Origin: Candidatus Nanopelagicales bacterium
GTDB lineage: Bacteria; Actinomycetota; Actinomycetes; S36-B12; GCA-2699445
Direction: 5' to 3'
NCBI GenBank assembly: GCA_037045355.1
Contig: JBAOHO010000026.1
Coordinates: 248,001-312,000, forward strand
Length of the DNA stretch: 64,000 nucleotides
The stretch's first letter is position 1. Every line of letters begins with the position of its first letter. Shown in pieces: positions 27,013 to 36,361 of this stretch. The translations under genes were made by a program, and so were the position numbers. The notes under the pieces were generated by a model that did no database searches, was not told the origin of the DNA, and saw nothing but the letters and a program-made list of their open reading frames with translations.

Positions 27013-29490
27013 GTCGGGAACTCGACGCCAGTCGGACGATCGGTCTCTCCGACGGTGAGGTCTTGAACGTGGAGACCGGAACGGTCCTGGTGTTCGTGGT
27101 TCCCGACGGTGGTCGCCGGATCCCGGTCCTCACTTGTCGCGGTCCCGGACTGGTGGCGGGGATCGCCGTACCAGGTGGGCGCCTGCTCGTCGCAGGGATG
27201 CCGGGCACGCGGGTCGCGCCGGGAACCGATCCAGGGGAGTCAGCCCGGGCCGAGATGACCATGGCTGTGGAATCTGCGCTGGTCGGCGCCGCCCAATCAC
27301 GGGAGACCGAGACTGAGAGCCAGGTCCTACAAGCCCACCACGACGAGCGGCTCGTGGACGACTCGCTGCTCGGTCTCGCGGCCGTGGTGCCCGGGCGCAA
27401 ACCCCCGCTGCTGGGAGGCGCGGAACTTCCGCACGACGTAGCCGTGGTCGACTTCGTCGCACGCCAGATCGGGCTGCATCCCGACCCGCTGGCCCTGCGT
27501 CGGGCCGTGACGGACGCCGCCGTCAGCGGACGAGAACCCCTCACTGCTTTGGCAGCTGCCGCCGGAGCGGCAATCCGGCGGGTCGAACTTGCCCCGGACT
27601 GGTGGCGCCGCGAGGGCCCACCTTTGCTGGTGCATCGCCCCGAAGAGCCGCAGGCCGACACGGCCGCTGCCGTCTGGCGGCGCGGCGGGTACCGGCTGTG
27701 GCAGCCCGATGGCGGACTCGGCGATGTCGTGGCTGCTGACGCAGCTGCGCAGTGGTCGCGTTCCGCCGTGCTCTTGGAGCCCTTGCTCGACGCCAACAAG
27801 ACGGCCCGGTTGTCCGACCTCGCCCGGTTGGGGCTGCGCGGAAGCAACAACAGCATCGCCCTCGTTGTGGGGCTGACCGTTGTCGTGGGTCTGCTCGCCG
27901 CAGTCATACCCGTGGTTGCCGGCGCCTTGACCCAGTCGGTGTCCAGCCAAACGTCCTCGACATTGCTGGTCGTCGGGTTCGCGCTCGTCGCCTTGGCGGC
28001 GGGCGACCTGCTGCTGCGGGCAGTTCGGTCGTTCGCTCTACTGCGTATCAGGGGGCGGGCTGTGTCGGTCACAGCGACAGCCGTGTGGGATCGGTTGCTG
28101 CGCCTTCCGATGTCCTGGCACACGCGGCGCACGGTCGCGTCCCGCATGACGGACGCCAACGCCGTCGACACCGCGTCGCTGACGGCGCCCGATCCGGTCA
28201 TCACGGCGCTGTTGGACGTCGCGGCCGTCGGCGGGGCGATCGTCGGTGTGTTCACCACTTCGTGGCCTCTTGCCTTCGCGCTCATCGGCTTCCTGATCGT
28301 GCGCGGTGTTGTCGAAGTGATCCTGGTGCGCCGCTCAGCGCGGTTGACGGCCGCCGTCCTCGATGCGACGACCCAGAGTCAGGCAGTCACCTTGGACCTC
28401 ATCACAGGGGTGAACCGCCTGCGGGTCTCCGGCGCCTCGGCACGTGCGTTCGCCCTCTGGGCCGACTCCCAGGCTCGGACGACGGAGGTCGAGGTGCGGC
28501 GGCGTCGACTCTCGGTGGTCCAACAGATGACGGGGGCGTTCTGGCCCACAGTCGGACTGGCGATCCTTCTCGTGGTCACCGCCGCCGCCGGTGCCGACGT
28601 GGGTCAGCTGGTCACCGCCCAAACCGCACTGACCGCAGCCACTGGCGCCCTGGCCGCGGCGGTCGCCTCCATCGGTGCCGGGCTGTCGGCCCGGGCCGTG
28701 CTCCGGCGCGCGGAGGAGGTCCTGCAGTCCGAGCCCGAATCGCGCACCGGGCAGGAAGTCGCCGAGCTCGGTGGTTCCGTCGACGTGCGCGACCTGGTCT
28801 TCCGCTATCGCGACGACATGCCGGCGGTCCTCGACAGGCGTCAGTTTGTCTGTTCCAGCCGGCTCCCACGTTGCCATCGTGGGCCCGTCGGGATGCGGCA
28901 AGAGCACTTTGCTGCGTCTGTTGTTGGGCCTGGAAGACCCGGGATCCGGCATCGTGTCGTACGACGGACGGGACCTGTCCGGGCTCGACCGTTCGTCCGT
29001 GCGCCGCCAGATCGGGACGGTCATGCAGGGCTCACAGCTGATGCCGGGCAGCATCCGTGAGAACGTCGACTTGGGTCGCGGGCTCACCACAGACGAGGTC
29101 TGGCAGGCGCTGGCGGATGCGGCCGTCGCCGAGGAGATCCGGGATATGCCGATGGGGCTTTCGACGGTGGTGATCGAAGGGTCCGGGGCGGTCTCCGGTG
29201 GGCAGCGCCAACGGATCTTGCTCGCGCGCGCCCTCGCCGGCCGCCCCCGGATTCTCATCCTCGACGAGGCAACTTCGGCCCTGGACAACGTCAGCCAGGC
29301 GGCAGTCGTGGCGAGCCTGGACCGATTGGCCATCACCCGGCTCGTGGTCGCTCACCGGCTCTCCACCATCGAGCAGGCCGATCGAGTGGTCATGCTCGCA
29401 GACGGCAGGGTCGCCGCACAGGGGACCTATGAGCAGCTCATGGATGAAGACGGCCCGTTCCGCGACCTTGTGCAGCGGCAACAGATATGA
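27009..29490 (+). pseudogene. Second NHLM ABC transporter, frame broken by one base
   Basis: Expected product about 826 residues. The N-terminal region lacks a peptidase and has the extra beta-rich domain usual for the second NHLM transporter (LSDGEVLNVETGTVLVFVV). The permease helices lie at about 280-560. The ATPase begins as VDVRDLVFRYRDDMPAVLD, after which the frame is lost. Skipping the A at 28836 restores GVSLSVPAGSHVAIVGPSGC and a normal ATPase with Walker A, signature VSGGQRQR, Walker B ILILDEATSALD and AHRLST, ending at 29490. As read, translation stops at 29060 without any Walker A. An indel in the assembly or a real loss of function both fit. It overlaps the first transporter by 4 bp. 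Confidence 0.85.
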
Positions 29491-29565
29491 CCGCACTCGG
29501 TCACAGAGCACTGGGTAGTCTGCCCTCAGGCACGCTGAACCCGACCTCGGATCGAACGTCTGTCA

Positions 29566-31434
29566 TTGACCACTCCGCTCGCCCCCGCTCGCGCTGATCC
29601 TGCCATCAGCGGATCACGCTGGCGGTACATCCCGGGTTTCGACGGGATCCGCGCCATCGCGGTCGTCGGGGTACTCGTCTACCACAGCGGAGTGACGCTG
29701 TTCCCGGGCGGATTCCTGGGCGTCGACGTGTTCTTCGTCCTGTCCGGCTTCCTGATCACGTCGCTGTTGCTGGAGCAGCTCGAATCGCGCGGCACCGTCT
29801 CGTTCCGTGGCTTCTACGCCGGGCGGGCCCGCCGATTGCTGCCCCCGCTCGCGGTGCTCCTCCTCCTGTGCTCCGTACTCGTCCTGACCGTCGCACGCGA
29901 CGCTGCCGCTCAATTCCGCGAACACGCGGTAGCCGCGTTCTTCTATGTGACCAACTGGGCGTTCATCGCCCAGGATCAGTCCTACTTCGAGGCCATGGGT
30001 CGGCCGGCCCTGCTGCAGCATCTGTGGTCGTTGGCGGTGGAGGAGCAGTTCTACTTGCTCTGGCCACTGATGCTGTACGGGTTGTACCGCTGGTCGGGGC
30101 GCTACGCCGTCGGTGTGGCTGCCTTTGCCGGAGCTCTTGCATCGACGGTCCTCATGACCTCGTGGGCGGTGTTCGCGGACATGCCGGCCAGTGCCGATGC
30201 CAGTCGGCTGTACTTCGGCACGGACACGCACTGCATGGGTCTGTTACTCGGCGCTGCCGTCGCGACGGTGTGGCGCCCCACGCGATTGTCCGAGCATCTC
30301 GGGCCAGCGCAGCGGACGGGACTCAACGTCATCGGTTGGCTGGGGGTCGCCGGCATCCTCGCCGCATTCGTCTTGGTGCGGGAAGACTCGGTGTGGTTGT
30401 ACCGCGGGGGGTTCCTCGTCGTGGCAGTGGTGAGTGTCGCCGCCGTGGCGATGGCCGCTCACCCGGCGATCTCCTTCGGCGGAATCCTGGGACGTGAACC
30501 GCTGCGGTACCTGGGGCGGCGCTCCTACGGTCTCTATCTGTACCACTGGCCGATCTTCTTGGTCTTGCGTCCCGGAGTGGACCTGCCGTTCGACGGGATT
30601 CCGGTGATCGTGGTGCGGCTCGGGCTCACCTTGGTCGTGGCTGAACTGTCCTACCGGTTCGTGGAAATGCCGATCCGACGCCGGGGGCTGGAACGTACGT
30701 GGCGGGCATGGACCGAGCGCGGACGGCTGCGAGCGGTGGCCTTGGCCACCGCCACCCTGGGTGTCGCCGCGGCGGTGGTCACTGTCGCCGCAGCATCGGT
30801 GGCGTCGGTTCCAGCGCCGCGCGACGTGCTGGCGGGCCGGACCGCCGTCGGCCAGGATCGAACGGACAAGTCGGCGGCGCAACGTGCGGCTGAGCTCGAC
30901 GGGGAGCAGAACCCAGGCCCGGACCCGATGATCGCGCCGGACTATTCGGATCAGTACGTGACCGCCATCGGTGACTCGGTCATGCTCGGTGCCGCCTCAG
31001 GGTTGTCGCGGAGGCTGCCGTACGTCGGCATTGACGCAGAGGTCTCGCGCGACTGGCCCGGTGTGGCGGAGGCGATCGCCACCCGTCGGTCGTGGGGAAC
31101 CCTCGGCGAGTCCGTGGTCATCCACACCGGGACCAACGGTCCCGCCGACCCCGACGGGATCGCCTCCATCCTGCGGTCATTGCGCGACCGTGACGTCGTC
31201 GTGCTCGTGACCGTGAACACCCCCCACTGGTGGATGACCGACAGCAACCGAGTGCTGAACGATGCCGCACAGCGGTGGCCGAATGTACGACTGGCCGACT
31301 GGGCCGCCGTGTCCCGGGGTCACCCGGAGTACTTCGTCGCGGACGGTACCCATCTGACCAGTGCGGGGATCGATGCCTATGCCCGACTGATCCGGCAGAC
31401 GCTTCGCGGCGATGCGGCCGTGGCTCTGGACTGA
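29566..31434 (+). CDS. OafA/YrhL-type O-acyltransferase with C-terminal SGNH domain
   Basis: A 622-residue membrane protein that moves acetyl or acyl groups from the cytoplasm to a cell-wall glycan. The N-terminal acyltransferase-3 domain has RYIPGFDGIRAIAVVGVLVY with the following HSG, FFVLSGFLIT, HLWSLAVEEQFYLLWP and YLYHWPIF, spread over about ten helices. The extracellular SGNH domain (about 440-622) has GDSVMLGAA, HTGTNG and the Asp/His pair in DGTHLTSAG. The start is TTG 29566, which directly precedes the family N-terminus; no ATG lies nearby in frame. It follows the broken ABC gene by 75 bp. Membership in the lanthipeptide operon is unproven, since a TAGTCT box between them suggests its own promoter. 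Confidence 0.88.
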   Translation: MTTPLAPARADPAISGSRWRYIPGFDGIRAIAVVGVLVYHSGVTLFPGGFLGVDVFFVLSGFLITSLLLEQLESRGTVSFRGFYAGRARRLLPPLAVLLLLCSVLVLTVARDAAAQFREHAVAAFFYVTNWAFIAQDQSYFEAMGRPALLQHLWSLAVEEQFYLLWPLMLYGLYRWSGRYAVGVAAFAGALASTVLMTSWAVFADMPASADASRLYFGTDTHCMGLLLGAAVATVWRPTRLSEHLGPAQRTGLNVIGWLGVAGILAAFVLVREDSVWLYRGGFLVVAVVSVAAVAMAAHPAISFGGILGREPLRYLGRRSYGLYLYHWPIFLVLRPGVDLPFDGIPVIVVRLGLTLVVAELSYRFVEMPIRRRGLERTWRAWTERGRLRAVALATATLGVAAAVVTVAAASVASVPAPRDVLAGRTAVGQDRTDKSAAQRAAELDGEQNPGPDPMIAPDYSDQYVTAIGDSVMLGAASGLSRRLPYVGIDAEVSRDWPGVAEAIATRRSWGTLGESVVIHTGTNGPADPDGIASILRSLRDRDVVVLVTVNTPHWWMTDSNRVLNDAAQRWPNVRLADWAAVSRGHPEYFVADGTHLTSAGIDAYARLIRQTLRGDAAVALD

Positions 31435-31471
31435 CGCATCGCGCCATGGGTGGCGGGGTGATCGGCTGCTG

Positions 31472-32644
31472 TCAGACGGCGGTACGAGCGGGACGGCGCT
31501 TGGCCGCAGATCCGCGGCGCGACGCAGTGCGTCCTGCTTTGCGCGCCGCGGTCGGATTGACGTCCAGTTCACCGTGGGTGATCCGCTCGAACGTGAATCC
31601 CGGCCCGTTGCGCTGCGCGAACCACCAGGGAGACATCTCCGACGAGCAGAAGTGCTGGACGTGCTCACCGGCCGGGCCACCCCGACCGGCCATGAGTTTC
31701 TCCTTGACCATGGAGTTGTACTGCACCGCGCTCGATTCCGGGGTGTTGGAGTTGAGCACCACCTCGAACCCGGTCTCCGCGAAGTAGCCCCGCAAACCGG
31801 GGATGTCCGATGACTCGGGATCGTAGGCCTCGGGCATCATGCCGTTCTCGGACGACGTCCACACCCCGGAAGATGTGTTCAACACGATCGAGTGGTTGCC
31901 GACCGTATGTCCGGGAGTGTTGATCAGCGCGACTCCTGGCCCCAACCAGACGTCCTCGTCGATGAGTTCGATGTTGTCGGTGCGCACGGCTGGGTACGTG
32001 CTGCCCTGGAACCACCGCCGCTGCAGGGGATGCTCTCCGGGGAACTGCTCCCACTCGCGGCGCATGATGAGCAGCTTCGCGTTCGGGAAGAGCGCGGCCA
32101 CGGGCTCGTTATTGGCGGCCATACCCTTGGCCGCCAGATCCGGCTGCGGCTCCCGAGTGCCGAGCCACCGACGGATGTCCTGGGTGTGCAGATGGTCGAA
32201 CGTGATGTAGTCGATGTCAGCCGGATCGAGTCCGATGTCCGCCAGGTGTTCCACGACGGTCTGGTAGCGCTTGACGACGATCGACTGCACCGGTCCGGGC
32301 ATGGTCTGCCCCAGTGCCTCGAAGTAGGCGGTGTTCTCGGCGAGTTCCACGTCGGTGGGCCCGACCAACATGGTGCGCAGCACGCCGTCGTGATCGTCGA
32401 ACTGCACGACCAGGAAGCGGTTGGTGATCCGCACGAAGGGGGTGGCGAGCGACGAGTGCGCCCGGAACAGCGCGTACTCGGTGGGGTAGGGCAGACCGAC
32501 AAGGTCGAAGGTCCGGACAGCACGCACGGTACCGGCTCGCGAGAACCACTCGTGGAATGCCGGCCCCGCCTCCTTGATCGCCTGAAGTTGCCGACCGGGC
32601 AAGGTCTGCTGATTGGCCTCGGCGAAGATGTCGACTGTTCTCAT
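31472..32644 (-). CDS. Metallo-beta-lactamase-fold hydrolase
   Basis: A 390-residue MBL-fold protein. The metal motif reads ITFDHLHTQD, close to the usual HxHxDH but with Asp-His-Leu-His and a Gln before the Asp, so metal binding may differ from standard lactonases. INTPGHTVGNHS provides the third histidine. The C-terminus is a basic Lys/Arg/Ala tail (about 365-390) that could bind nucleic acid or a membrane. GGAGGGG precedes ATG 32644. The gene stands alone between the acyltransferase and the two-component system; the substrate is unknown. Confidence 0.82.
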   Translation of the reverse strand: MRTVDIFAEANQQTLPGRQLQAIKEAGPAFHEWFSRAGTVRAVRTFDLVGLPYPTEYALFRAHSSLATPFVRITNRFLVVQFDDHDGVLRTMLVGPTDVELAENTAYFEALGQTMPGPVQSIVVKRYQTVVEHLADIGLDPADIDYITFDHLHTQDIRRWLGTREPQPDLAAKGMAANNEPVAALFPNAKLLIMRREWEQFPGEHPLQRRWFQGSTYPAVRTDNIELIDEDVWLGPGVALINTPGHTVGNHSIVLNTSSGVWTSSENGMMPEAYDPESSDIPGLRGYFAETGFEVVLNSNTPESSAVQYNSMVKEKLMAGRGGPAGEHVQHFCSSEMSPWWFAQRNGPGFTFERITHGELDVNPTAARKAGRTASRRGSAAKRRPARTAV

Positions 32645-32758
32645 GCGCCCCTCCGGACTTGACGATGCTGTCAGGTTACTGTCCCGGCTGGGATTCCACG
32701 ACTGCGGACCGTTATGCGCTCGGCGGCGACCGACCCAGCGTCCTCGACTACTCCGTGC

Positions 32759-34030
32759 CTAGTCCTGGGGTGGGCCCAAGGTCACGACGACGACCGCGCC
32801 ATGGTCGTTGTGCCAACGCAGCGACCCACCGGCTGCAACGGCGAGTCGCTCGGCGATCGACAGGCCGAGCCCAGTGGAGCCTGGGGTTGGTGTGGGGCGT
32901 TCGATGGCGGGGAAGCCCGACCCGTAGTCACGGACGACCAGGACAGCCCCACCAACCGCGCCAGATCCCAGAGATACCTCGTAGGCAGTGCCTTCCGGGG
33001 AGTGGATGAAGACGTTCTGCAGCAAGATGTCGACCAGGGTCGTCAGATCATCGTCCGTGAGGCGCACCCACAGCGGGCCCGCCGCTACGGAGACCGTGGC
33101 AGCACGGTGCTGATCCTCGGCGAGGACGTTCCAGAACCCAGCTCGCTCGCCCACCACTTCGGCCGCATCGCAGCGGGCACGCAGGCCCTCTCGAGTCGAG
33201 CGGCGCGCAGTGGTGATGATCTCGTCGGTCTGGCGCTGCAGTGCGAGCACGTCCTCTTGGAGGCGTGCTCGCACTTCGCCGTCAGCCACTCCGTCGATGT
33301 CGACGCTCAGGACGGTCAAGGGTGTCCGCAACTGGTGGGCCAATTCGGCGGCGTTGGCGCGCTCGTCGGCGAGCAGTTCTTGGACCCGGGTTGCCAGCCG
33401 GTTGAGCGCGGTCGAGACATCGTGAATCTCCTTGATGTCCGAGGGTGCTGCCCGCGTGGAAAGGTCTCCATCGGCCATTGCGTCGGCAGCCTCGGCCAGC
33501 CGACTGATCGGTGCCGCCGTGCGGCGAGCCAGGATCCACGCTGCCACCGCAGCGAACGCCAGCAGGGCGAGCGAAACAGCGGCGAGTGCAGCCAGTCGTG
33601 GCGCGAGCCCCTGGCGCAGGTTGTCGGAGTTCATGGTCACGAGCACAGCGCCGGTGTCGTCATCCAAGATCACCGGTGCGGACATGAAGGCAGCATCACC
33701 GACGTCGAGGGATGCCGATTCACCGTCCTTGGCCGAGTCGATCACCGCCTGGGCGCGCGCGTCGATCGGCCCCCCGGTCGGTTGGCCCTCGGGGGGAACC
33801 AGGGTCACGACACCATCGCCAGGAGCGATGGATACCCCGGTCGGGGTTTTCTTCTCAGACCCCTTCGCAGACTGTTGCCATGCGTCGGCCACGATGCGGG
33901 CTCTGTCGGCCCCCTCCCCGATTTCCTCTGTGCGCACGATGTCGCGAGCGGCCATCGCCAGGGGGATGACCAGCGCAAGCAGTGCCACGCCGACGACAGA
34001 TAGACCAAACAGAACAAGGCGGCGATACAT
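32759..34030 (-). CDS. Two-component sensor histidine kinase
   Basis: A 423-residue membrane kinase with a first helix at about 7-28, an extracellular sensor of roughly 110 residues without a recognisable fold, a second helix at about 142-168, a HAMP segment (AAPISRLAEAADAMADGDLS), the H box ELAHQLRTPLTVL (His232) and the ATPase with N box LLQNVFIHSPEG and G boxes DYGSGFP and STGLGLSIAERL. The catalytic Asn region is shortened (QNVFIHS). The start ATG overlaps the response regulator stop by one base (TGATG). It lies downstream of the redox operon and so may sense a redox or metal signal (inference). Confidence 0.9.
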   Translation of the reverse strand: MYRRLVLFGLSVVGVALLALVIPLAMAARDIVRTEEIGEGADRARIVADAWQQSAKGSEKKTPTGVSIAPGDGVVTLVPPEGQPTGGPIDARAQAVIDSAKDGESASLDVGDAAFMSAPVILDDDTGAVLVTMNSDNLRQGLAPRLAALAAVSLALLAFAAVAAWILARRTAAPISRLAEAADAMADGDLSTRAAPSDIKEIHDVSTALNRLATRVQELLADERANAAELAHQLRTPLTVLSVDIDGVADGEVRARLQEDVLALQRQTDEIITTARRSTREGLRARCDAAEVVGERAGFWNVLAEDQHRAATVSVAAGPLWVRLTDDDLTTLVDILLQNVFIHSPEGTAYEVSLGSGAVGGAVLVVRDYGSGFPAIERPTPTPGSTGLGLSIAERLAVAAGGSLRWHNDHGAVVVVTLGPPQD

Positions 34031-34740
34031 CAGTCGGCCGCGACGTCGAGGTCGCGGGTGGCCAACTGGTCCTCGAGCATCACCCCGACGCCGCGATGGA
34101 CATGGATGAAGCGAGGGTCATCGGGTGAGTCGCCCAGTTTCCGACGCAGCCAGGAAAGATGGACATCGACGGTGCGGGCGCTGTCGGTGCGCTGCCACAC
34201 CTCCCGGAGCAACTCCCTGCGACTGACCACTCGGCCGGGATTCGTGATGAGGTAGGCGAGGACGTCGAACTCCAACCTGGTCAACTCGATGGGACGTCCA
34301 TCGACCTCGGCCGTGCGACGTGCGAGGTCGACGGTCAGGCCCCCGACCCGCACAGGTGCCGGTGCGACGTCCGGAACCGTCGTGCTGCGACGCAACACAG
34401 CTCGCAACCTGGCCTCGAGCTGTTCAGGAGAGTACGGCTTCACCAGGTAGTCGTCGGCGCCGGCATCGAGCAGCTCGACGATGAGACCTTCGTCGTCGCG
34501 TGCGGTGGCGACGATCACGGGAGTGTCGCTGACCGCACGGATCATGCCGAGGATCCGTTCGCCGGGCACGTCGGGCAAGCCCAGATCCAGGATCACGACG
34601 TCAGGCTGCTGGGTCAGCATGGCTTGCAGGCCATCGAGTCCGGATGTGGCCGAGTCGACGGCGTGGCCTCGGGCGGTGAGTGAGCGGATCACCGCAGAAC
34701 GGATACCACCGTCGTCCTCGACGATCAGTACGTGGGCCAC
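34030..34740 (-). CDS. OmpR-family response regulator
   Basis: A 236-residue regulator. The receiver domain has the acidic pair ED at 8-9, the phosphoacceptor Asp52 in VVILDLGLPD, the conserved Thr79 and Lys101 in YLVKPYSPE. The C-terminal winged helix includes ELTRLEFDVLAYLITNPGRV and RTVDVHLSWLRRKLG. GTG 34740 is supported by TAGGGT 7 nt upstream (leaderless pattern). The same reading frame runs open upstream into the ferredoxin gene, giving a possible fusion. The kinase gene follows with a 1-bp overlap. Confidence 0.9.
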   Translation of the reverse strand: MAHVLIVEDDGGIRSAVIRSLTARGHAVDSATSGLDGLQAMLTQQPDVVILDLGLPDVPGERILGMIRAVSDTPVIVATARDDEGLIVELLDAGADDYLVKPYSPEQLEARLRAVLRRSTTVPDVAPAPVRVGGLTVDLARRTAEVDGRPIELTRLEFDVLAYLITNPGRVVSRRELLREVWQRTDSARTVDVHLSWLRRKLGDSPDDPRFIHVHRGVGVMLEDQLATRDLDVAAD

Positions 34741-35151
34741 GTACCCCACCCTAGTTCTCGGTTCTCGGTAACCAGTTCTCCGTTGCCGGTCTCTGGCGTG
34801 AGTCGCGGTCTCGTCGTGCGCGGCGCGGGCTTCTCGCATCATGGCTGTGGGGTCTCCCGCCGTCGACCATGGTCTCGTTTCATCGGGCGGGGGGGTCTTG
34901 TCGTCGGGTGGGGGTTTCTTGTCTTCGGTGGGGGCGTCTTGTCTTGTGGGGGAGGAGAGCCGCAGTGCCGCGGCCGGGCATGTTGCCACCGCGACCCGGG
35001 CAGCCTGCTCCAGTCGGGTGGGTACGGGTACCCCCGCGGTGGTCACGCCGTCGGGATAACCCCACCGGTCGGGGCGCAACTGCTCGCCGAACGCCGCGAT
35101 GCACACCCCGTGCCCGACGCAGCGCGTCCAATCGATCGTCAGTGTGCTCAT
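34030..35151 (-). CDS. Ferredoxin whose frame runs on into the response regulator
   Basis: From ATG 35151 the frame encodes a small ferredoxin (about 67 residues): RCVGHGVCIAAFG gives two cysteines and VATCPAAALRL the third, the pattern of single-cluster 3Fe-4S or 4Fe-4S ferredoxins that feed reductases. Instead of stopping it continues through a Pro/Asp/Lys-rich linker (DKKPPPDDKTPPPDETRP) and joins the response regulator in frame, 373 residues in all. The linker sits on long C/G runs; one extra base in the 7-C run near 34889-34895 would give a stop within a few codons, so the fusion may be an indel product. The start overlaps the NuoF-like stop (ATGA). Confidence 0.6.
   Translation of the reverse strand: MSTLTIDWTRCVGHGVCIAAFGEQLRPDRWGYPDGVTTAGVPVPTRLEQAARVAVATCPAAALRLSSPTRQDAPTEDKKPPPDDKTPPPDETRPWSTAGDPTAMMREARAAHDETATHARDRQRRTGYREPRTRVGYVAHVLIVEDDGGIRSAVIRSLTARGHAVDSATSGLDGLQAMLTQQPDVVILDLGLPDVPGERILGMIRAVSDTPVIVATARDDEGLIVELLDAGADDYLVKPYSPEQLEARLRAVLRRSTTVPDVAPAPVRVGGLTVDLARRTAEVDGRPIELTRLEFDVLAYLITNPGRVVSRRELLREVWQRTDSARTVDVHLSWLRRKLGDSPDDPRFIHVHRGVGVMLEDQLATRDLDVAAD
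34748..34753 (-). promoter_or_regulatory. -10 box TAGGGT of a probable leaderless transcript (response regulator)
   Basis: Minus strand TAGGGT, 7 nt, GTG 34740. It lies inside the open frame that joins ferredoxin and regulator, so the regulator can be made separately. Confidence 0.6.
34885..34955 (+). repeat. G-rich tract with four long G runs
   Basis: Four G-rich blocks (up to seven consecutive G) separated by TCTTGTC-like spacers, about 20 bp apart. On the minus strand it encodes the PPPD repeats of the ferredoxin linker. The plus strand could fold as a G-quadruplex. Confidence 0.6.
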
Positions 35152-36361
35152 CGTTGTTCCTTTCCGATCGCCGTCAGTGCCGAGCGCACGGTGGCAGCGG
35201 TTGCGGTTGGGTGGCCGCACAATCCACGACCGTCAAGGGATTCGAGGAGTGAGTCGATGTCAGTCCCGGGATTCTGCAGAGCTCGGGCGAGTTCCGGAAG
35301 CCCGTGAACGCAGGGTCCGCATTGGCCGGCGGACTCTTGGGCCAGGTACGAGACGATGCTGTGCAGAGTGTGGCGGGGATCCAGGTTCTCGGGCAGCCAC
35401 ACGAATGATCCGACCCCCCATCGGCCACCTGATGCCGCGATCGCGTCGCGGTGAAGTGCCGTGTGCGCGACGTGGGGCCAAGGCAGCCAGGTCCCCTGCC
35501 ATCCTCCGAGGATGAGATAGCGCGGGGTTCCGGTGAGTCCGGCGATCGTGGCCAGGTCGGCGATCGACCACGACGTGGGCACTTCGTAGACGCCGGGAGC
35601 GCTCACCGCCCCGGAGACCGTGGTCAGGGCCGTCGTCATCATCCGGCCTCGGGTGGCGAGTGCGAGTCGGGCGAAAGTCTCGGTGTTGCTGAGGAACACA
35701 TGGCCGCGCCGCAGTCGGCTGCGTGGGTCCCGCGGAGGGCGACCCAGATCGGCCGGGACGGCGTCGCCACCGCTGATCGAGTTGATGACCGCCGATGCCT
35801 CGCCCGCGACGAAGCCACCGGTGTGAGTGGAGACCATCCAGTGGACGGCGTCATCGCGTTCAGCGATCGCGCGGGGAAACCGCAGCGATGTCTGCCGACC
35901 GATCCGCCGGAATGACGATGACTGTCGTTTCTGCCCCCAGGGCGTGCGTGACGGCCCTAAGCGCCGTCGAGGACCAGGTGGGGATTGAGCCGGAGCAGAG
36001 CGGAGTCCTTGGCGCTGGCTGATTCGCCCTCCGATCCGTTGACGACCACTCTTGTCACTCGGCGCCCCGCCAGCGAGGTCAGCTTGCGGTGGGTCGGGAA
36101 GGCGGCACCGCCCGCGCCGACCACTCCGGCGGTGTCCGCGCATGCGGCCAGTCCCGGGGCTGACAGCAGCGGCTGGCCCGACCAGCGAAGACGGTGTTGA
36201 TCGAGGGAGACTGGCCCGTCGGGTGAGGCTCCGGCGAGCAGGTCAACCCCGGCCAGACGCATTCGATCCGGTCGGTGGTCACCGAGAGCCCCGGATAGTT
36301 CGGGAATGACATCGGTTGCCATCGTGAGGGAGGTCGTTGGGTAGGTCGTAAGAGAAGTCAT
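35148..36361 (-). pseudogene. NuoF-like NADH/SLBB iron-sulfur protein, broken by two frameshifts
   Basis: The N-terminal part (from ATG 36361) has GVVGAGGAAFPTHRKL and VVNGSEGESASAKDSALL, as in the FMN/NADH-binding domain of NuoF and RnfC-like proteins. The frame ends at TAG 35957; shifting one base restores RAVTHALGAETTVIVIPADR. A second one-base shift near 35873-35880 (GTTTCCCCG run) restores DDAVHWMVSTHTGGFVAGEA and the rest. The C-terminal part has an SLBB-like segment (GAVSAPGVYEVP) and the cluster motif AGQCGPCVHG with a further cysteine in GRGLCGHP. Its role would be to feed electrons from NAD(P)H to the ferredoxin or the membrane reductase. It overlaps both neighbours by 4 bp. Confidence 0.8.

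Noticed and set aside
29566..31434. Acyltransferase as a member of the lanthipeptide operon
   Set aside because: It is co-oriented and close, but has its own probable -10 box and the typical architecture of cell-wall O-acyltransferases, so no link is claimed.
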